DNA of 64,000 nt, taken from Hypomesus transpacificus. Lineage: Eukaryota; Chordata; Actinopteri; Osmeriformes; Osmeridae. The notes beneath the pieces were generated by a model. The model searched no databases, had not been told where the DNA came from, and was given only the letters and a program-made list of their open reading frames with translations. Below, in pieces: positions 11,801 to 25,364 of the stretch (its first letter is position 1; each line of letters begins with the position of its first letter). A program made the translations under genes and the position numbers. The stretch spans positions 3,498,504-3,562,503 of the forward strand of contig NC_061067.1 of the NCBI RefSeq assembly GCF_021917145.1, given 5' to 3'.

Positions 11801-14674
11801 GGTCCTTTGTCCCGAGAAGCTTTGCTGAAAAGAAAGGTCAAAATAACATGCTTATAAAAAAGATGTGGACAGCTTTTACCCTGTGGCTTAGCTTTAATCA
11901 AACCTAACCCAGCTGAAGTCGACATGAAACACACTTCTGATTTACTCAAGCAACATTGAGCAGTGGTTTTGAGTAAGACCCTTCTGAATTGTGGAGTTGA
12001 GGGCACTGACTAAGAAAACATCATGTTTCTACCTGAGGTGAATATGTGGGCTTTCCTCATGGCTATTCTAGATTGTGCATCCCCTTGCTTTCCTCTTTGT
12101 CAGCAACATAAAGTGTGAAACCATCCATCTGAAACATAACCACTCTCTGGGGTTGGACACATTCTGTGTTATTTATTGTGTAATGGTCAAACTGAATTCA
12201 TTTGATAACAAAAAAATTCTGCTTTCGATTTGGATCCAAATGATGCATCATCTATAATTTGAGCGTGTATATTTATTGCTATGATTTAGTTTGTCCTGTA
12301 TACTTTGTAATCGATTGATAATATTGTTGCCAGTACAGTAGTACAGTAGCAACTACACCTATAAATCGTCTGGCTAGGATTTATCCCTGCTACTCTAGTA
12401 ATAAAATCGTGTGACTGAGGGCTCATTCTTGCATCTGAGAATCTACGTGAAACCACTCATGTTGAATGAACACCACCGCTTCAAAATGCTGATGAGCTTA
12501 TTTTTAGATGAGGAATGCCCCTTCCTGTATTCCATGCACTGAGGGACATCAAGGTAATGTCTCTCTAAGCAGATAGACCCGTTAATAGTTGTTTAGCAAG
12601 CTTTCCTCTGTAATTAACTAGTAACACCCCCCACCATTGCGATACCTGATTCAATTTGCAATCAGACAACGCTTGTCTGCAAAGTTTTTAATTGTGCCCA
12701 TGGCGAGAACTTACTGTTTGTAATCACATTCCTGCTTCAGTGATATTCCCCCGCGGTGCTTTTGGAAAACTTACCAGCGCAAGCTAATTCAGAAACAACC
12801 ACGTTGGAGGTAAGAACAGCACATTACTGGTGTGCTTAAAGACCAGCAGGACAACAGGAGGAGAACTCATGTGCACTCCAATTATTTCCACTTTGTTCAT
12901 TTATAGCCTCCAGTGGGAGTGAGGCAGGGAGAGGGACAGGGAGGTTGGGAGTTAGGCAGTGAGGGAGGGACAGGGAGGATGGGAGTCAGGCAGGGAGGTA
13001 GGCTAGCAAGCAGGGGGGTCTCTGAAGAGGATATATTAATATGCAGTGGATGATGCTCATGGTAGACCAGCCCCCCTGTCACATTCATCAGAGATACACA
13101 CCAAAAATATATGCACCGCATGAATCATACGTTCACCAGCTGTCTATTTCCTGCTCTGACTACAGGAAGGTAAATTGTAGGTGACTTAATGTTACTTTTT
13201 TGTATGCTTTACTGGCTTGTTGCCAGTCTATACTGACCTAACAGACACAAATACATGTTGTCACATATTAGTCACAGTTAATCATTCAGCCTCTCTTTCC
13301 CTTTCTGGACTACAGAAACACACTGATCTGGAAGATGTGTGGTTGACTTTATGGACTGAATAAAATGTTTTGTTCAGGCTGTTGAATGTTTCTGGTTTAT
13401 TAACAGTCACTTGCAAAGGAAACTGGCATCGTTGATGCACACAGACTTCATATTCAAACAATTTGGGTCAGCTATTTAGAATTAAATAGTTGAAAACATG
13501 TTGCCAACAAGTTACAGTAAGTTTGGCTCACACATACCAATTATGCCTTTTTCTAAGTAACATTTCACAATACAGCCCAGAGGACTACACCAGAAAACAA
13601 TTTGATTTCTCTGAATGTGATTGTAAATTCCTATTCCTCTGAAAAACAACATGGCTGTGTAGGGTTAGTAGTAGTGTAGAATTGATCCCTTGGTAGACTT
13701 GGGTTAACATTCTGTATTTGATCAGCTTTCCTTTCCTCTCCCCAAGACATTTGACTGTTACCCCTGAATATGGAATCAAGGAACAAAGTGACAAAGAAGA
13801 GCGAAAGCCTGTGGCCTTTACACAGTAAATACTCGTGCTGCTGCAGTCATGAAGCGAGTGAAAGACTGGATTGAGAGTTTAATGAGAGTCAGGAGACAAT
13901 TGTTCTGATCTATTTATAAGGAGGTTTGTTGTTTGTTTGCTTTACAACTGCTTTCGACAATAAGTGAAATGTGAATTCATTTCAGCATCACTTCATCAGA
14001 TATTGCCAGTTGATAAGATTAAATATTGTGCAATTATTATATTATGCAGTAAACTATTTCCCAGTTTTGCGGTATTGCTTCACACAAAGGCTTTTCCAAG
14101 AAAATTCATGTGTCTTAATTTCCTAAACACCCCTATCAAACATGATTTTAGTAGTATAGTGAGAGTCGAGGCAACACAATTCATCCGGGTGTTGTAGGTC
14201 ATTAGGGACCACGTGAGAACCTTCTGTAGGGATCCATCTTCACCCTCTCATTTGAATCACTAAGAAACGAGCACCATTTATCACACAGAAAGGGGAAAGC
14301 CCAAAGTACCCCAAAGAGAGTTTAGGAGATGCATGGGGCGGGCATATTAACAAATATATTCTTCAGGATTACATGCCCCTTCTATCCAGGCCTGGAATCT
14401 GTCAGGAGAAGTGCAGATATGGCTCTATCAATAATCCATGGCATTGTGTATTTCCCAACTGATGCTATTATAGAGCAGAGGATGACAGCACACAGACTCC
14501 ATCATCTTATCCACTGGGACCAGGATCTCATAAAGAGCTCTCAACATAGACATCTCAAAACGGGTAATAACTCCAGCCAGTTAATACAAGGGAATTATCA
14601 GACAGAAGAGCAATGAACCCTGAATAAAAACTGGGGCGGCAGTATTATGGTGGACGAGGATGAGTGAGACCAGA
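8847..14674. other. long gene-poor stretch
   Basis: No supportable gene. It contains a GA-rich patch (8862-8932), a CA-rich patch (9078-9118), a C-rich run near 9248-9262 and the purine-rich repeat at 12905-13010 listed separately. Sequence around 12400-12830 is complex and could be regulatory. Short open frames here are random. Confidence 0.5.
12905..13010. repeat. short purine-rich tandem repeat
   Basis: About three imperfect copies of a unit like GTGAGGCAGGGAGAGGGACA, diverged by substitutions and small indels. The minus-strand proline/serine-rich open frame across it is an artefact. Confidence 0.7.
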
Positions 14675-14890
14675 GGGGGCCAGAGAGAGAAATAGAGAGA
14701 GAGGTAGAGAGAAAGAGGGAGGAAGAGAGAGAGAGTGGTAGAGAGACATAGGGAGAAAGAGTGAGGTAGAGAGACAGGGGGAGAAAGAGAGAGTGGTAGA
14801 GAGACAGAGGGAGAAAGTGAGAGAGAGTGGTAGAGAGACATAGGGAGAGAGAGAGAGGTAGAGAGACATAGGGAGAAAGAGAGAAATATG
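14675..14890. repeat. GA-rich minisatellite with about 34-36-bp unit
   Basis: Roughly five to six imperfect copies of a purine-only unit containing GGTAGAGAGACATAGGGAG, joined by variable GA runs. The Ser/Leu-rich minus-strand open frames of about 140 residues are products of this repeat. Confidence 0.85.
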
Positions 14891-15384
14891 TGGGGCAAAG
14901 GGTTTAAAAAGAGAGATATAGGGGGTAGAATAGTAAACATTGTACAAAAGAAATGAAAGGCTGAGAAATGTGAAAGAGACAAGAGAGCAGGATCCATTAA
15001 CACTTGGGTGAGTTGAGGATAAGGAGAGATAATTAGATGGAATGGCTAATAGTGTCATGTGGGAGGCAGAGGGCTCTTGGGAATTTGGGATGTCTTTTGT
15101 CTTTGAGACCTAACATAGTTTAAAGGGTCAGTACTATCTTTGGGAGGCATTTTTTTTAATTAACTCTCATTTAAACTTTAGTTATGAAAATGAATAAATA
15201 AACATAGGATTAAGAAAATGATTTGTCAAAAATAGATTAAATTGCAAATTTTAAATCAAACATTATAGTTATTTGTTGGCTAGTTGGTTTCCTGGTAGTA
15301 CCATACGTAAGTAGATAGGTAGCTAGCACACATAGCTGCAGTATGGGATGAATTAAAAACTTGTTTGAAAAATGTATTAAGATC
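14891..15384. other. non-coding, nothing recognised
   Basis: AT-rich sequence between the GA minisatellite and the Tc1 remnant; no gene or repeat recognised. Confidence 0.5.
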
Positions 15385-15795
15385 TCATTTCGGCAACACT
15401 TTATGCAGTACCTTTTAGAAGCACCTTTGGCAGCAATTACAGTTTTGAGTCTTCTTGGGAACTTCCTCTAAAGGTTTTGAACATTTGGGCAGTTTCTGCT
15501 GTTCCACCTTCAGGATAAAGACTGTCAATAAACTGCTGTCAAATCTCTCCATAAATTGTGTATGGGATTCAACTCCAGGCTTTGTCACTCAAGGACATCT
15601 AGAAACTTCTTCAAAAACCACTCTGGCATTGTCTTGGCTAGATGCTTCAGGTCACTGCCAGTGCTAAAAAGGCGAATCTATGCCCTAGTCTGAGGTTGTG
15701 TGCTCTCTGGAGCAGGGTTTTATCAAGGGTCTATATGTCTCCTTTGACCAGTCTCTTTGTCCCTGTCACTGGGAAGGGCATCAAAGTTGCTTCTC
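15385..15795 (-). mobile_element. decayed Tc1/mariner transposon fragment
   Basis: Read on the minus strand, the block matches the C-terminal half of a fish Tc1-like transposase. Recognisable parts are the catalytic-region stretch that normally reads NDPKHTA...WPSQSPDLNP, the PIE(H/N)LW segment, and the end motif (A)VIAAKGASTKY, visible as the codons for AVTVIAAKGAS near 15408-15445. Stops and frame changes are scattered throughout, and no terminal inverted repeats were located. It is an old, inactive DNA transposon copy. Confidence 0.75.
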
Positions 15796-18085
15796 TGTAG
15801 GAACAAAATGTTTGGTAAATAAATGTTATTGCAAAAGATGCTACATTTGATGTATTTTAAATACATTCAGAGACACAAAGAAAGAGTTGGACTGAATTAT
15901 TTCCTAAAACACTTTAGATAGCTAGGTAAACAGAAACAAACAGATGCTTCCATAATCTTACATAAACCCCGTAAACATTCAGTGGTTACCGTGGCGTTGT
16001 AGCTGTATGGACACCTGATTTTTAATAACCCCAGTCAGTCCAGGACCTACGATGTTACTGCTACATTTAGAGTTAACAATGGGAAAGAGTTAGTAGGTCA
16101 TAACCAGTTAGTAGGTCATTACCAACCAAACAATCCACACACACTCACAGCACACAGCACACACACACACAGACAGTAAAGATATTCAGTGTTTGCATTT
16201 CAGGAGACAATAAAGAAGACCATCTGTTCCTGTCACTTGTGCTTTATTGTTTTTCTCGCGAGGTTGCTACGTTGGGGCACCACATCATCTCCCTTTCTCT
16301 TTTATTCTCATCACCTCACACCCTCCCTAAACCTTCTCCTGCCTCCCCACACCCCAGATTTACTCACAGCCTTGCCCTCTGCTGTTGGGAGCAGCGTAGG
16401 GCATTTTGGATCTAAGGTATGTATGTCATCAAAGATAGATACTAATATAGATTGGGCACGGACTATAAAATTCCTGTAATTGTCCCTACCTCTTCAAGTG
16501 CCAACAACTGTATGACCATGTGTGTCATATATTGCTTTGTGTTGCAGCAGACGGGAGGAAGAGAGATATTGGGGGAGGGGGAGATATGGTAAACGACCCC
16601 CGTCTGTCTGATTCTGCCATGGACAGTGCCCAGGGAACAAGGTTGGGATGTTGGCCAAGGAAGAGAGTGACTCCCTGGAGGGGACCTGCCAAGTTCTTCT
16701 AGTAAAACTGGATGGACCTGGAAAAGGAAGACTGTTTCTGCACAGTGCATCAAAATGACTGAGGGATTGCAGTTACCCTTCAGAGATGGTGGGTAGTCAA
16801 TGAAGGAAAAGCAAGGGACAAGACCATTTCGAACCTTAGCATGATTGACAGAATCTCAGCAGGCAGAATGTCTGTCTGGCATTAAAATGGCAGTGCCACC
16901 CAAGAAGGCCAGCAGTGGAAGACTGTTTCTGTTAGAGCCAGAGTAAATACTGCAGTGGTTTACTGTGACGCAACACTGTTTGAGCCATGAAACAATGAGG
17001 AGTCCATTTTGTTTTACTATTGACACATCATAAACATAGAGGAGGTTGAGACATATCTATCTTTCATTGGCACAAAAGAAAAACACATCACTTATTGAAG
17101 AAAAAAAAACATCACCAACTACATTTAATCACAAATGTATTTTCCCTACACGGGAACATGAATGTTTCAGGTGCTTTCCCATCATAGTCATCAAGGTTAA
17201 ACTCTTGAGAAATTAAACAAATTGCTCTTCTAATGCAGACTTAAACAAACCAAGAACTTTGGTGCAGTAAAAACCTCTTGGGTTCTAATTATGTAAAACT
17301 ATAGACATCAGAAGGCACTGTATTCTTTAATGAGCACTTGAGAGAACAAAGGGAATTTAAGTGAATGTTAATAAGGGAAGCTAGACAACAAGGCAAAACT
17401 CCACCGAACGAATCTTTGCGCAGTAATGGGGGCATTCACCAGCCAAGCAAAGATCCTACTCATTTCCACTCAACCACAATGGGGAAAATAAACAGACTTT
17501 CCACATGCCTCTCCACAGATAGAGATTCATGTATTATCGGGGAGATGAGTTTCTCTGTTGGATTTTCTGCCAGTATGAGGGTTAGTGGCGGGGGAAGGTG
17601 TGTCTGAGGAGATAGCCTTTGAGGTGTTCATCTTCAGACCACCGCTAGAGCCAGGGTTTGTTCACGCTTCCTTCCCGTTGCTGGTGTGTGGTCCCTGGGT
17701 AGGAAATCACAGATGAGCTTCCCTGGTAGACTGTGGCTCAAACTGACTGTGATTCAGCCTGGGCTCTATTATAACATAGACTCTGGATTTACTTACTGAC
17801 AAACAAGGCAGGGTGTGCGCATGAAACAGTGTTCCACTTCACTGGTGGGCAGGCTGGCCAATTAGCATTGACAAAGACTCCCATGTGTATAGACAGGCAG
17901 AGCTTTGCCCGGGTTGAACATTTTGTACATGAGCCAAAATGGATCGCACTGTGGGGGGTTCTTCATCCCAACAATTTCTATGACTAATGTGTCAAATAAA
18001 GAAACTGTGTGCTGTAGCCATATGCCATTTTGCCTTTGTGGTGGGACTGTGCAAGTATGGACTATGTTTAATGAGTGTAGGTGTG

Positions 18086-18088
<3 letters not shown>
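15796..18088. other. non-coding stretch, nothing recognised
   Basis: No gene supported. A 19-bp tandem duplication (GTTAGTAGGTCATAACCA-type, about 16089-16124) and a short CA run (about 16136-16172) are visible. Open frames of up to 96 codons lack any recognisable domain. Confidence 0.5.
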
Positions 18089-18176
<88 letters not shown>

Positions 18177-18205
18177 CAGACAGAGAAAGAGAGAGAGAGA
18201 GAGAG
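18089..18205. repeat. (GA)n microsatellite
   Basis: A perfect run of about 40 GA units (18089-18168) followed by an interrupted GA/CA tail. It generates Arg-Glu open frames on the plus strand and Leu-Ser frames on the minus strand; neither is a gene. Confidence 0.97.
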
Positions 18206-20655
18206 GGTGTGTGTACAACTGTGTGTAAGGGACAATGTGTGTCCTCATATGCATAATATTCACAAAAGCATAGACCTCTCTAGTAAATTACTCAAATGTA
18301 GTTGCAGTGAGAGGTGCTCTACAATAAGCAATGATTCAAGTACTGTGATCCACAGTTGAATTGAAGACTGTCATTCACAACACAATGGCACTGTAGTTCA
18401 GAAACAAATTGGGCCTTTGCATGAATAGATCAAAAAAGTGAACCTATAACCCATACATCGCAGGTGGAGCATGCTCAAAAAACCATGGCTTTGACAGAAC
18501 AAGGTCACAGTTTCAGAATGGCATCAAACTGTTCTGATGAACCGCAAAGACCCAATCAAAATATGATTTCCATCGTATTTAAAATAAGCTCCAAATATCG
18601 GTGTGACTGGCACAACCTAAAGATTCTAGAACACAGAACATTATCTCAACGGTACTTCAAGGAACACGTCTGAGAACTTTGGCAAGCGGAATCAGAATTA
18701 TTGATATGTTTTCTCTTCTGTGGTCATGCCTGGTTAACCTTGAGAGGGGTGTTGCTGTGAGAGAACCCCTGTGCATTTGTTTGGAGTGAACGTTCTCGCA
18801 TTCATGTAGTTTCACCTCTATCTTCTATCACGCCCATTTATTTAATAGTTTTTTCTCCCGCCATCCTCAAACACATACTTTCACTTTGAAATAAGCTGAT
18901 CATCACTGTATGATGAATCATTATCAGTTCAAAATGGTGTGAAGCTTTAGATATTTTTTTTCTTCACATGATTTCCCTGTTTTCAGAGAATAATTATCGG
19001 TATGAGGAGGGGAAAAAAGGTATGAAAGAGTTTCATCTTATTCTATTCAAATTTCTCTGCACCCTCTTTGATTTCCATATTCTAAAAGGAAGGTATAACC
19101 CCCAGGGCGGTGACGAACTGTCATCCTTCCCCTGGGGGCAGTAGTGTCTCTCTGTACCTCTCTAATGATCCCTTTCTCTTTAGAGAAGAGCAGCCCTGCC
19201 ATAGCCTATCACTTAGCTTAACTAAGCAGCAAAGAGAGAGAGAGCCGGAGACAGACACACGAGGGGAGAGTGTGGTTGAGAGAGAACGTTGGCTAAAAAG
19301 AAGAAAAAAAACTGAAAAAGAGAGAAAGATAAAAGAGTGTAAGAGAGAGGCAGGGACCAACAGAGAGAGGGAGAGAGAGGAGATAGAGAGACATAGAAGG
19401 CCAAGAGAAACTTCATGCCACGTCAAAACCTCTCTTCTGCTTCCAACAGTTCTAACACAGGGCTGCCCTGCGAGTCGAGAGCTCCAGATTCTTATCTCTT
19501 TCCATTAAGGGAGACACTATTATGCAGACTCATGCTTTAGGAATTCCGATACTTGATTTATCAGACTCATTTATTTTGTAGTGTGTAATTTTCCACACCT
19601 GAACAACCAATAAGTGACTATGAACAACAAAACGATCCAGACTCTTGCACAGATGTTGTTGTACCCGGAGCATTCTGAATATATTGTAAATATTTAGGAA
19701 TATTCTTAAGTCAGAATAAATGGTTTGTATCCATCAGCTTTGTCTCTCTTCTCAAAAGCAGCGGGAACATCCGCTGTCGGATTCTCTTCAATCATTCAGT
19801 AATTGATGCTGTGGCATTTTATGTTCGTATTACCCAAAACATCATTGGATTTTTTTCTCTCTCTCCTATCTCTCTTTCACCTCGCTCTCTCTCTCTCTTT
19901 CCTCTCTCTCCTCTCTCTCACTCTCTTCCTCTCTCTCTTCCCCAAATATCCCAAGGCTTCTTTCTCTGCAATTTTCAGTTTAGATTGATTTTAGCTCTCC
20001 TGGAAGCCAATTTGGCCTGTTTGCATGTTCTTATATTCTCCTGATTTGATTCAGCGGGGTGGGTTGTTAGTTGAAGGGAACCGACCATGAGAGGAGTATA
20101 GGATCGCATCACATATTAAAACAGAATGGTAAAAGCTATAAAGTAACAGCAGCCTGCGGCTGAGGTGAGCGGGGTTGCCTAGGCCTGTCTTTCATGTTCT
20201 TTTTACAATATTAAATCTCAACAGTGATGGAACACCTGGGACAGATCATGGAGAGGTGGGGTGGATAGGGGGAGCAAAGGCAGAGAGAAGGGAAAGCACT
20301 CAAATAACTCACAAAACACAACGCCTTTGCCCTATTTTAACATAATTTCAATTGACTCTTTCTAGCGTGTTTCGAGCACAGCCCTTTCTTTACATTGCAG
20401 ATAAAATATCCTTTTATAGCTTCCTTCACAACACTCAGAACACATCTGATGGAGGGGCTGCACTTGATGTAGGATTGGTTGGAGAGCAATGTAGCTAAGC
20501 TTCCTAATTTGGTGGGAGTTGTGTTGAGGAATGGTATCGAGGACTCCAGCTACACTATGAGTTCAGAACATTTTGCACACTGCACAGTAAATGGGTTGTC
20601 AGTAGAGTTATTTTTCTTGAACTTGTCAGAAGACGAGTAAAACAAAAAGAGTAAG
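18206..20655. other. non-coding, with GA- and CT-rich patches
   Basis: No gene. GA-rich sequence runs about 19228-19400 and CT-rich sequence about 19855-19940. The Arg/Glu- and Ser/Leu-rich open frames there come from low complexity. Confidence 0.6.
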
Positions 20656-20821
20656 AGTTGTGTGGAAAGAGGGGACAGGAAGGATAAAGAGAGTGAAGAA
20701 GGTGTCTTTAAAACTCATGGGACAGAAAGAAAGAGGGGAAAGAAAGAAAGAAAGATAGAAAGAAAGGAAAAAAAGAATGAAAGAGCCAAGGAGAAGGAAA
20801 GCAGAGGGGGGGGGGGGGGGG
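20656..20821. repeat. purine-rich tract ending in poly-G
   Basis: GAAA/GA-rich low-complexity sequence ends in an uninterrupted run of about 15 G (20807-20821). The Lys/Glu-rich open frame over it is an artefact. Confidence 0.9.
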
Positions 20822-23800
20822 TCCCACATTGGGAGCAGAAAAAACACACTGCATTTAAAAACAATCCTAAACTTTGGAATTTAAAACACAAGTACAAAAA
20901 AACACATAAGAAAAAGAATGTCCCAGTGCCCAGGAAAAACTAGGTTTTCTCAACTTATTTTCTCTGTCTGGTGTTACTTTTAGAGTGCTGATCATACCTT
21001 CAATGTCAGACGATGAATTGGCAGTTGTTGACTGAGCATGGGTATTCCAGAGAGAAAAAAAGAGAAAAATGAAAAGAAGGGAAGTGCAGAGGCAATGGAT
21101 AAAAAAGGATGAGAAACTTTCTCATCCACCCCTCTCCTCACTCTGCCTAAACCGGGTTTTCAACAGTATCTCTGACATTGAGCAGTATGAGGTAGCCATG
21201 AAACTTTACCACAAGCAACAACAAAAAACGCTATCCAAACTTTGTGGGTCACCATTTGTGTTGGTGGTGTTGGACTCTCTCGACACTTGTTTGTTGAAAA
21301 TAATTACAGTCAGCATGATTTTTAAGAATAAGGTCCGGATTATTACATACTTGAATGTTGCAGGTCGATTAACCAGCAAAGTAAAAACAAAGGAGATATG
21401 AGACAAACTGAAAATGTTCAAGCTCGGAGAAAAAAACCAGCAACTGCTGTGTAAAAGCTGTGTGCTCTGAATAAGACTCTTTTGTACCCTATCTTTATTT
21501 GTTGTTACTTGATCAGTGGATAATGACAGACCTCCTCAGCTCCCAATCAACCGTCCTCACAGGGCTTCTAACTATACAGTATAACCTATGACCTGTAGAG
21601 GCCACATACTCACAAAACAGAAATGCAAAAGAAAGCATCAGAAGACACGATCAATTAAATGGCTACAACAGAATCTATTAGTTACAAAAACAGACTGTTG
21701 TCCAAATAGCAGATTAATTACTGTGTACGTTTATCTATTTATACAGTGTACTGTACACAGTATCATAGTTGAAATGTTTTTATTCGATGAATTGAATTTA
21801 ACAGCCAAAATTTTAAATTGCCTCCAAAGGCCTGTATTGTGTCTACACAGAACCACTAGGTCCACATACACAGTTTTCAGTTATTGCATTATTCAATTAA
21901 CCACTTGTATGATTAACACAGCTCACTGACGGACAACCAATTTCTCTCCATTTTGCCTGTCACATTAGTAATGTGACATTTGGCTTTTGACAGGAGCATG
22001 CCTTTCACATCTGCATAACAAAGATAGAGCCTATTATCTCTTCATCCTCTCACAACAATAGTATTACTCTAGTACAATTACCCTTGTATTTCACATTTCC
22101 CTTGTCCTTTTTTAGGAAGGACGGCTGTAAGGAAGCCAGAGGAAAGGACGTAACTGACTGTGATTTAGGACCAAGCAAAATAAAGAGGTGCAGGTTCTGA
22201 CTGCAAGTAGGAAGTGGTCATACTTTAGGACCATGTAGTAACGACAGTATGTCTCATTTACATCGTCTTCCTCCATCATTCAAGCCAAACCCAACACCTC
22301 TGCCTTAAAGAACTATTTTTGGTGGAGTTGATTGGATTCTATATGGTGCCATTCCCCTGGGTTGGTGTGCATTGGATCTTGTGGTGTTGATGTTCTGTGA
22401 TAGTTTCCAGCCTCAAAAGCTGCTTCACAGCACAGGAAACTTCAAGAGGCCTGAAGAGCAGCGAGAGGGAAGATGAGAGAGGAGCAAAAACAACTGATTT
22501 CCATCAAAACAGATTGTCAAACCAGACGGGGATCTCACCGGAACTGGGGCAGAATGAGAAGACGCTTTGATTGGGCAAATGTGCCTTTTCTCAACACAGA
22601 GACTTCCCTTTCTTACCAATACAAAATAGCTATTCCAATCCCTCTGCATAACCACTGTAGCATTAAATTATAGTTATATAGTTAGATTCAGTTTTGTGTG
22701 AGGTATAGTACAACAACATTGCACAAGTCAGTGTGCATTCATACCCAAAGATGACAGTGTACAGTTGTGGTTTCACTCTTCACACAGATCCATAGCCTTT
22801 AGTCACTCCTATCCAGCCGAAGGTAATCCCCATCCCCCCATTTCCACTCAATCCTTTACACATGCACTTTTAGTCAACGTGCACTTTTTGTCAACGTGCA
22901 GTGAAACTATGAAAAGAGGCTCATAGGTTCATTAAAAAAACAATAACAAAATGAACACAGGTGATTATTTCTTTCTTTGGCTATGATGGAAGGGTAGTGT
23001 GTCACATCATTAATCAATAGTCAAAGACTATTGAAGTAGGGATAGGTTTCTGTGCTCACTGCAACAGATTGATTGCAGGTCAACCTGGGTTCTCAACAGG
23101 ATTTCTTTTATTTAGCCCTCAAACATGCCTGTAGCGCTCCTCAAGGTCCCCCATTATGCCACAGGCTCCAGTGCCACCAGTGAATACAGACTTAATCAAA
23201 TCTTTCATCCACACTTGTTAAGCATCATGTTTATGATATGATGAGCCTGACATTCTCACGTTTCTTTCCTTTCCTGTTTCTTTTACCTCAGAGACATTGA
23301 TTTGACCCCTCACTACACCTCATCCATAACATCATGTTTTCTAAAGGGCTTTTGATACAATGCTAAACAAATAAACCTCCTTAAAATCTTAATTGAGATA
23401 TAACCACATGAGGAAATAACTAGCGTATATTAAACATAGGAGTTTGTATATAATAGATAAAAAGACAGTTGTGATATATTATATATTGTTGTTGCAGAGC
23501 CAATGTGGGTTTCCCAGCCTCTGTCAGAACTGATATGTTTACGTGTTAATGAGCAATGTACTGGAACGACACAGAGACAGAACTACAGTATTCTCATTAA
23601 CTCTTCTCTTTGGTCTACATAGAATAGGTCCCAGTTCTATGTGTAAGGTTTACTGCATTTATTAAATATACAAATCCGTTCTCTGCTTTATAACTCCCTC
23701 ACTGAACTGTCCTGAGCGGAAAAAGACATGCTAAGAAGACAAACACAGAACAGGTTTGACCTCATCAAACCTAGTTAAAACCGCCTCCAAATGATTTATA

Positions 23801-25200
23801 CAATTATTATTAGTACAGTATGACCTGTATATATCCTGTTAAAAACTCATGACTAGTTCAAGTTCAAGAAGACTACTGCTTTTAACCATGTATGTATATA
23901 CATGTGTGTGTGTTATATACTGCATGTGGGTATATTGTGTTCCTATTTCTGGTGATCAGATCATATACATCTCACATACGGTATCTGTCTTCTAGTCTTG
24001 TAGGTACAGTAGTAATGAGGCATTGTTTTCCCCATTCTTCCACCCGGGCAGACAGTGGCTGTGTAGATGGGGGATATATTGGAAACCATCATATCATGGA
24101 GTATCTAAGACAAGCTTCGGGTGCCTAGCTCTGCATATCCCCCTGCTGTCTGTATAAATAGGAGGGCTAGGGGTGGGGTGGGCTGGGTTGGGTTGGTGAA
24201 GTGTACTGTCTTTCGAGAATTGCCTGTTTTAGCAAAACGCATATTGTAGACTGAGGCAAAAGCAGAAGGAATAAACAATGATTGTTCTATTCCACTCCTT
24301 TTCTCTCCTCTGTTTCTCCCTCTCATCAGCGATCTGATTGACACTGGGCCCTTGCCACGGAGGCATTTCTGGGACTGATGTGAGTCTGTGATATGCCTCT
24401 CCTAATTTGTAAGGCAAAACAAATGCATTATTAACAAGCCACTGCCACATGATGTCCTATGTTTTCATCGACGTCTTTCCATTCAGGGCACAAATGGGCT
24501 TGGTCATCTCACTACTGCAAACTGTAATAGCAAGGTCTGAGATGTATGAGAAAGGATCACCACTAATTTGTGAATAAAGAAAATAGATGTTTCAAGAAGG
24601 GACATATTTCTCTATGATGAGGCCCTTCCTTTACCTTTTAAAGTCTTTAATTTTATTTCCTGGAATAGAAGGGCACCGGTGGTAATGTGTCTCTTGATAT
24701 GCAGACAAAATGCTACTATTACTAAAGGCCATGAAATTAACAGAGCTCGTTCGGAAGGGAACCTATGGAAAGAGCTTTTAATAATGATATAAAGGGTCGG
24801 GCCATTAAAGGTGGCAATAAAAGATGACATTCAGTATGCATTTCCTTTTAACTTGCTGCCACATTAGATATTAGATTGGGTGGGCCTAGGTGTCATTTTC
24901 AAACTGTACAGGAACTGAACTGCCTCTAGGTCTGCCTCAAAGCACCCTGAATAAAAATAGTGTTGTGAAAGGCTTATTATCACCCAGAATCACACTTTCG
25001 GCAATCTTTGCCACAACCAGGACATTTGGGAAAATGAGGGCACTGTGGAGGATTCCAGTTTGGTGGACGGCTTTTTTCTGTGCTTGATTTACAATGATCA
25101 ATGGTCATAAAAGAGGTTGAATAAACTGTTGATCTGTCTTTTTCAAATGGTTTAGTTTTTTTGTGCTGTTCCTTTTAACAAAATAGTACTTAAACTTTGA
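20822..25200. other. non-coding stretch, one possible regulatory block
   Basis: No gene. A small tandem repetition of GTCAACGTGCA lies at about 22873-22900. The segment 24620-24860 is complex, low in simple repeats and rich in TAAT/ATTA and TTTAAAG-type motifs, as expected for a conserved non-coding element; conservation itself was not tested. Confidence 0.45.
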
Positions 25201-25260
25201 CTTACTTACAGTAAGTCGCTCTGGATAAGAGCGTCTGCTAAATGACTAAAAATAAATAAA
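25201..25260 (+). repeat. isolated V-SINE-type 3' tail
   Basis: It contains GTAAGTCGCTCTGGATAAGA and GCGTCTGCTAAATGAC, the same tail as in the element at 925-1116, followed by an A-rich AAATAAATAAAAA end. No tRNA-like head is present, so the copy is severely 5' truncated. It lies just upstream of the L2 fragment. Confidence 0.85.
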
Positions 25261-25364
25261 AATTGTATTAGGATGTTTGAGTTCCATGTGGAATGTTCTG
25301 AGACTGCTGTAGCTTCCTGTGGCTGCATACATGTTCACCTGAAAAAGTTGACTGTGAAATATAA

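Noticed and set aside
14581-15058. Ser/Leu/Pro-rich minus-strand frames of about 140 codons
   Set aside because: Low-complexity translation of the purine-rich minisatellite.
17862-18359. Arg-Glu and Leu-Ser open frames
   Set aside because: Products of the (GA)40 microsatellite.
20662-20943. Lys/Glu/Arg-rich plus-strand frame
   Set aside because: Low-complexity purine tract ending in poly-G.
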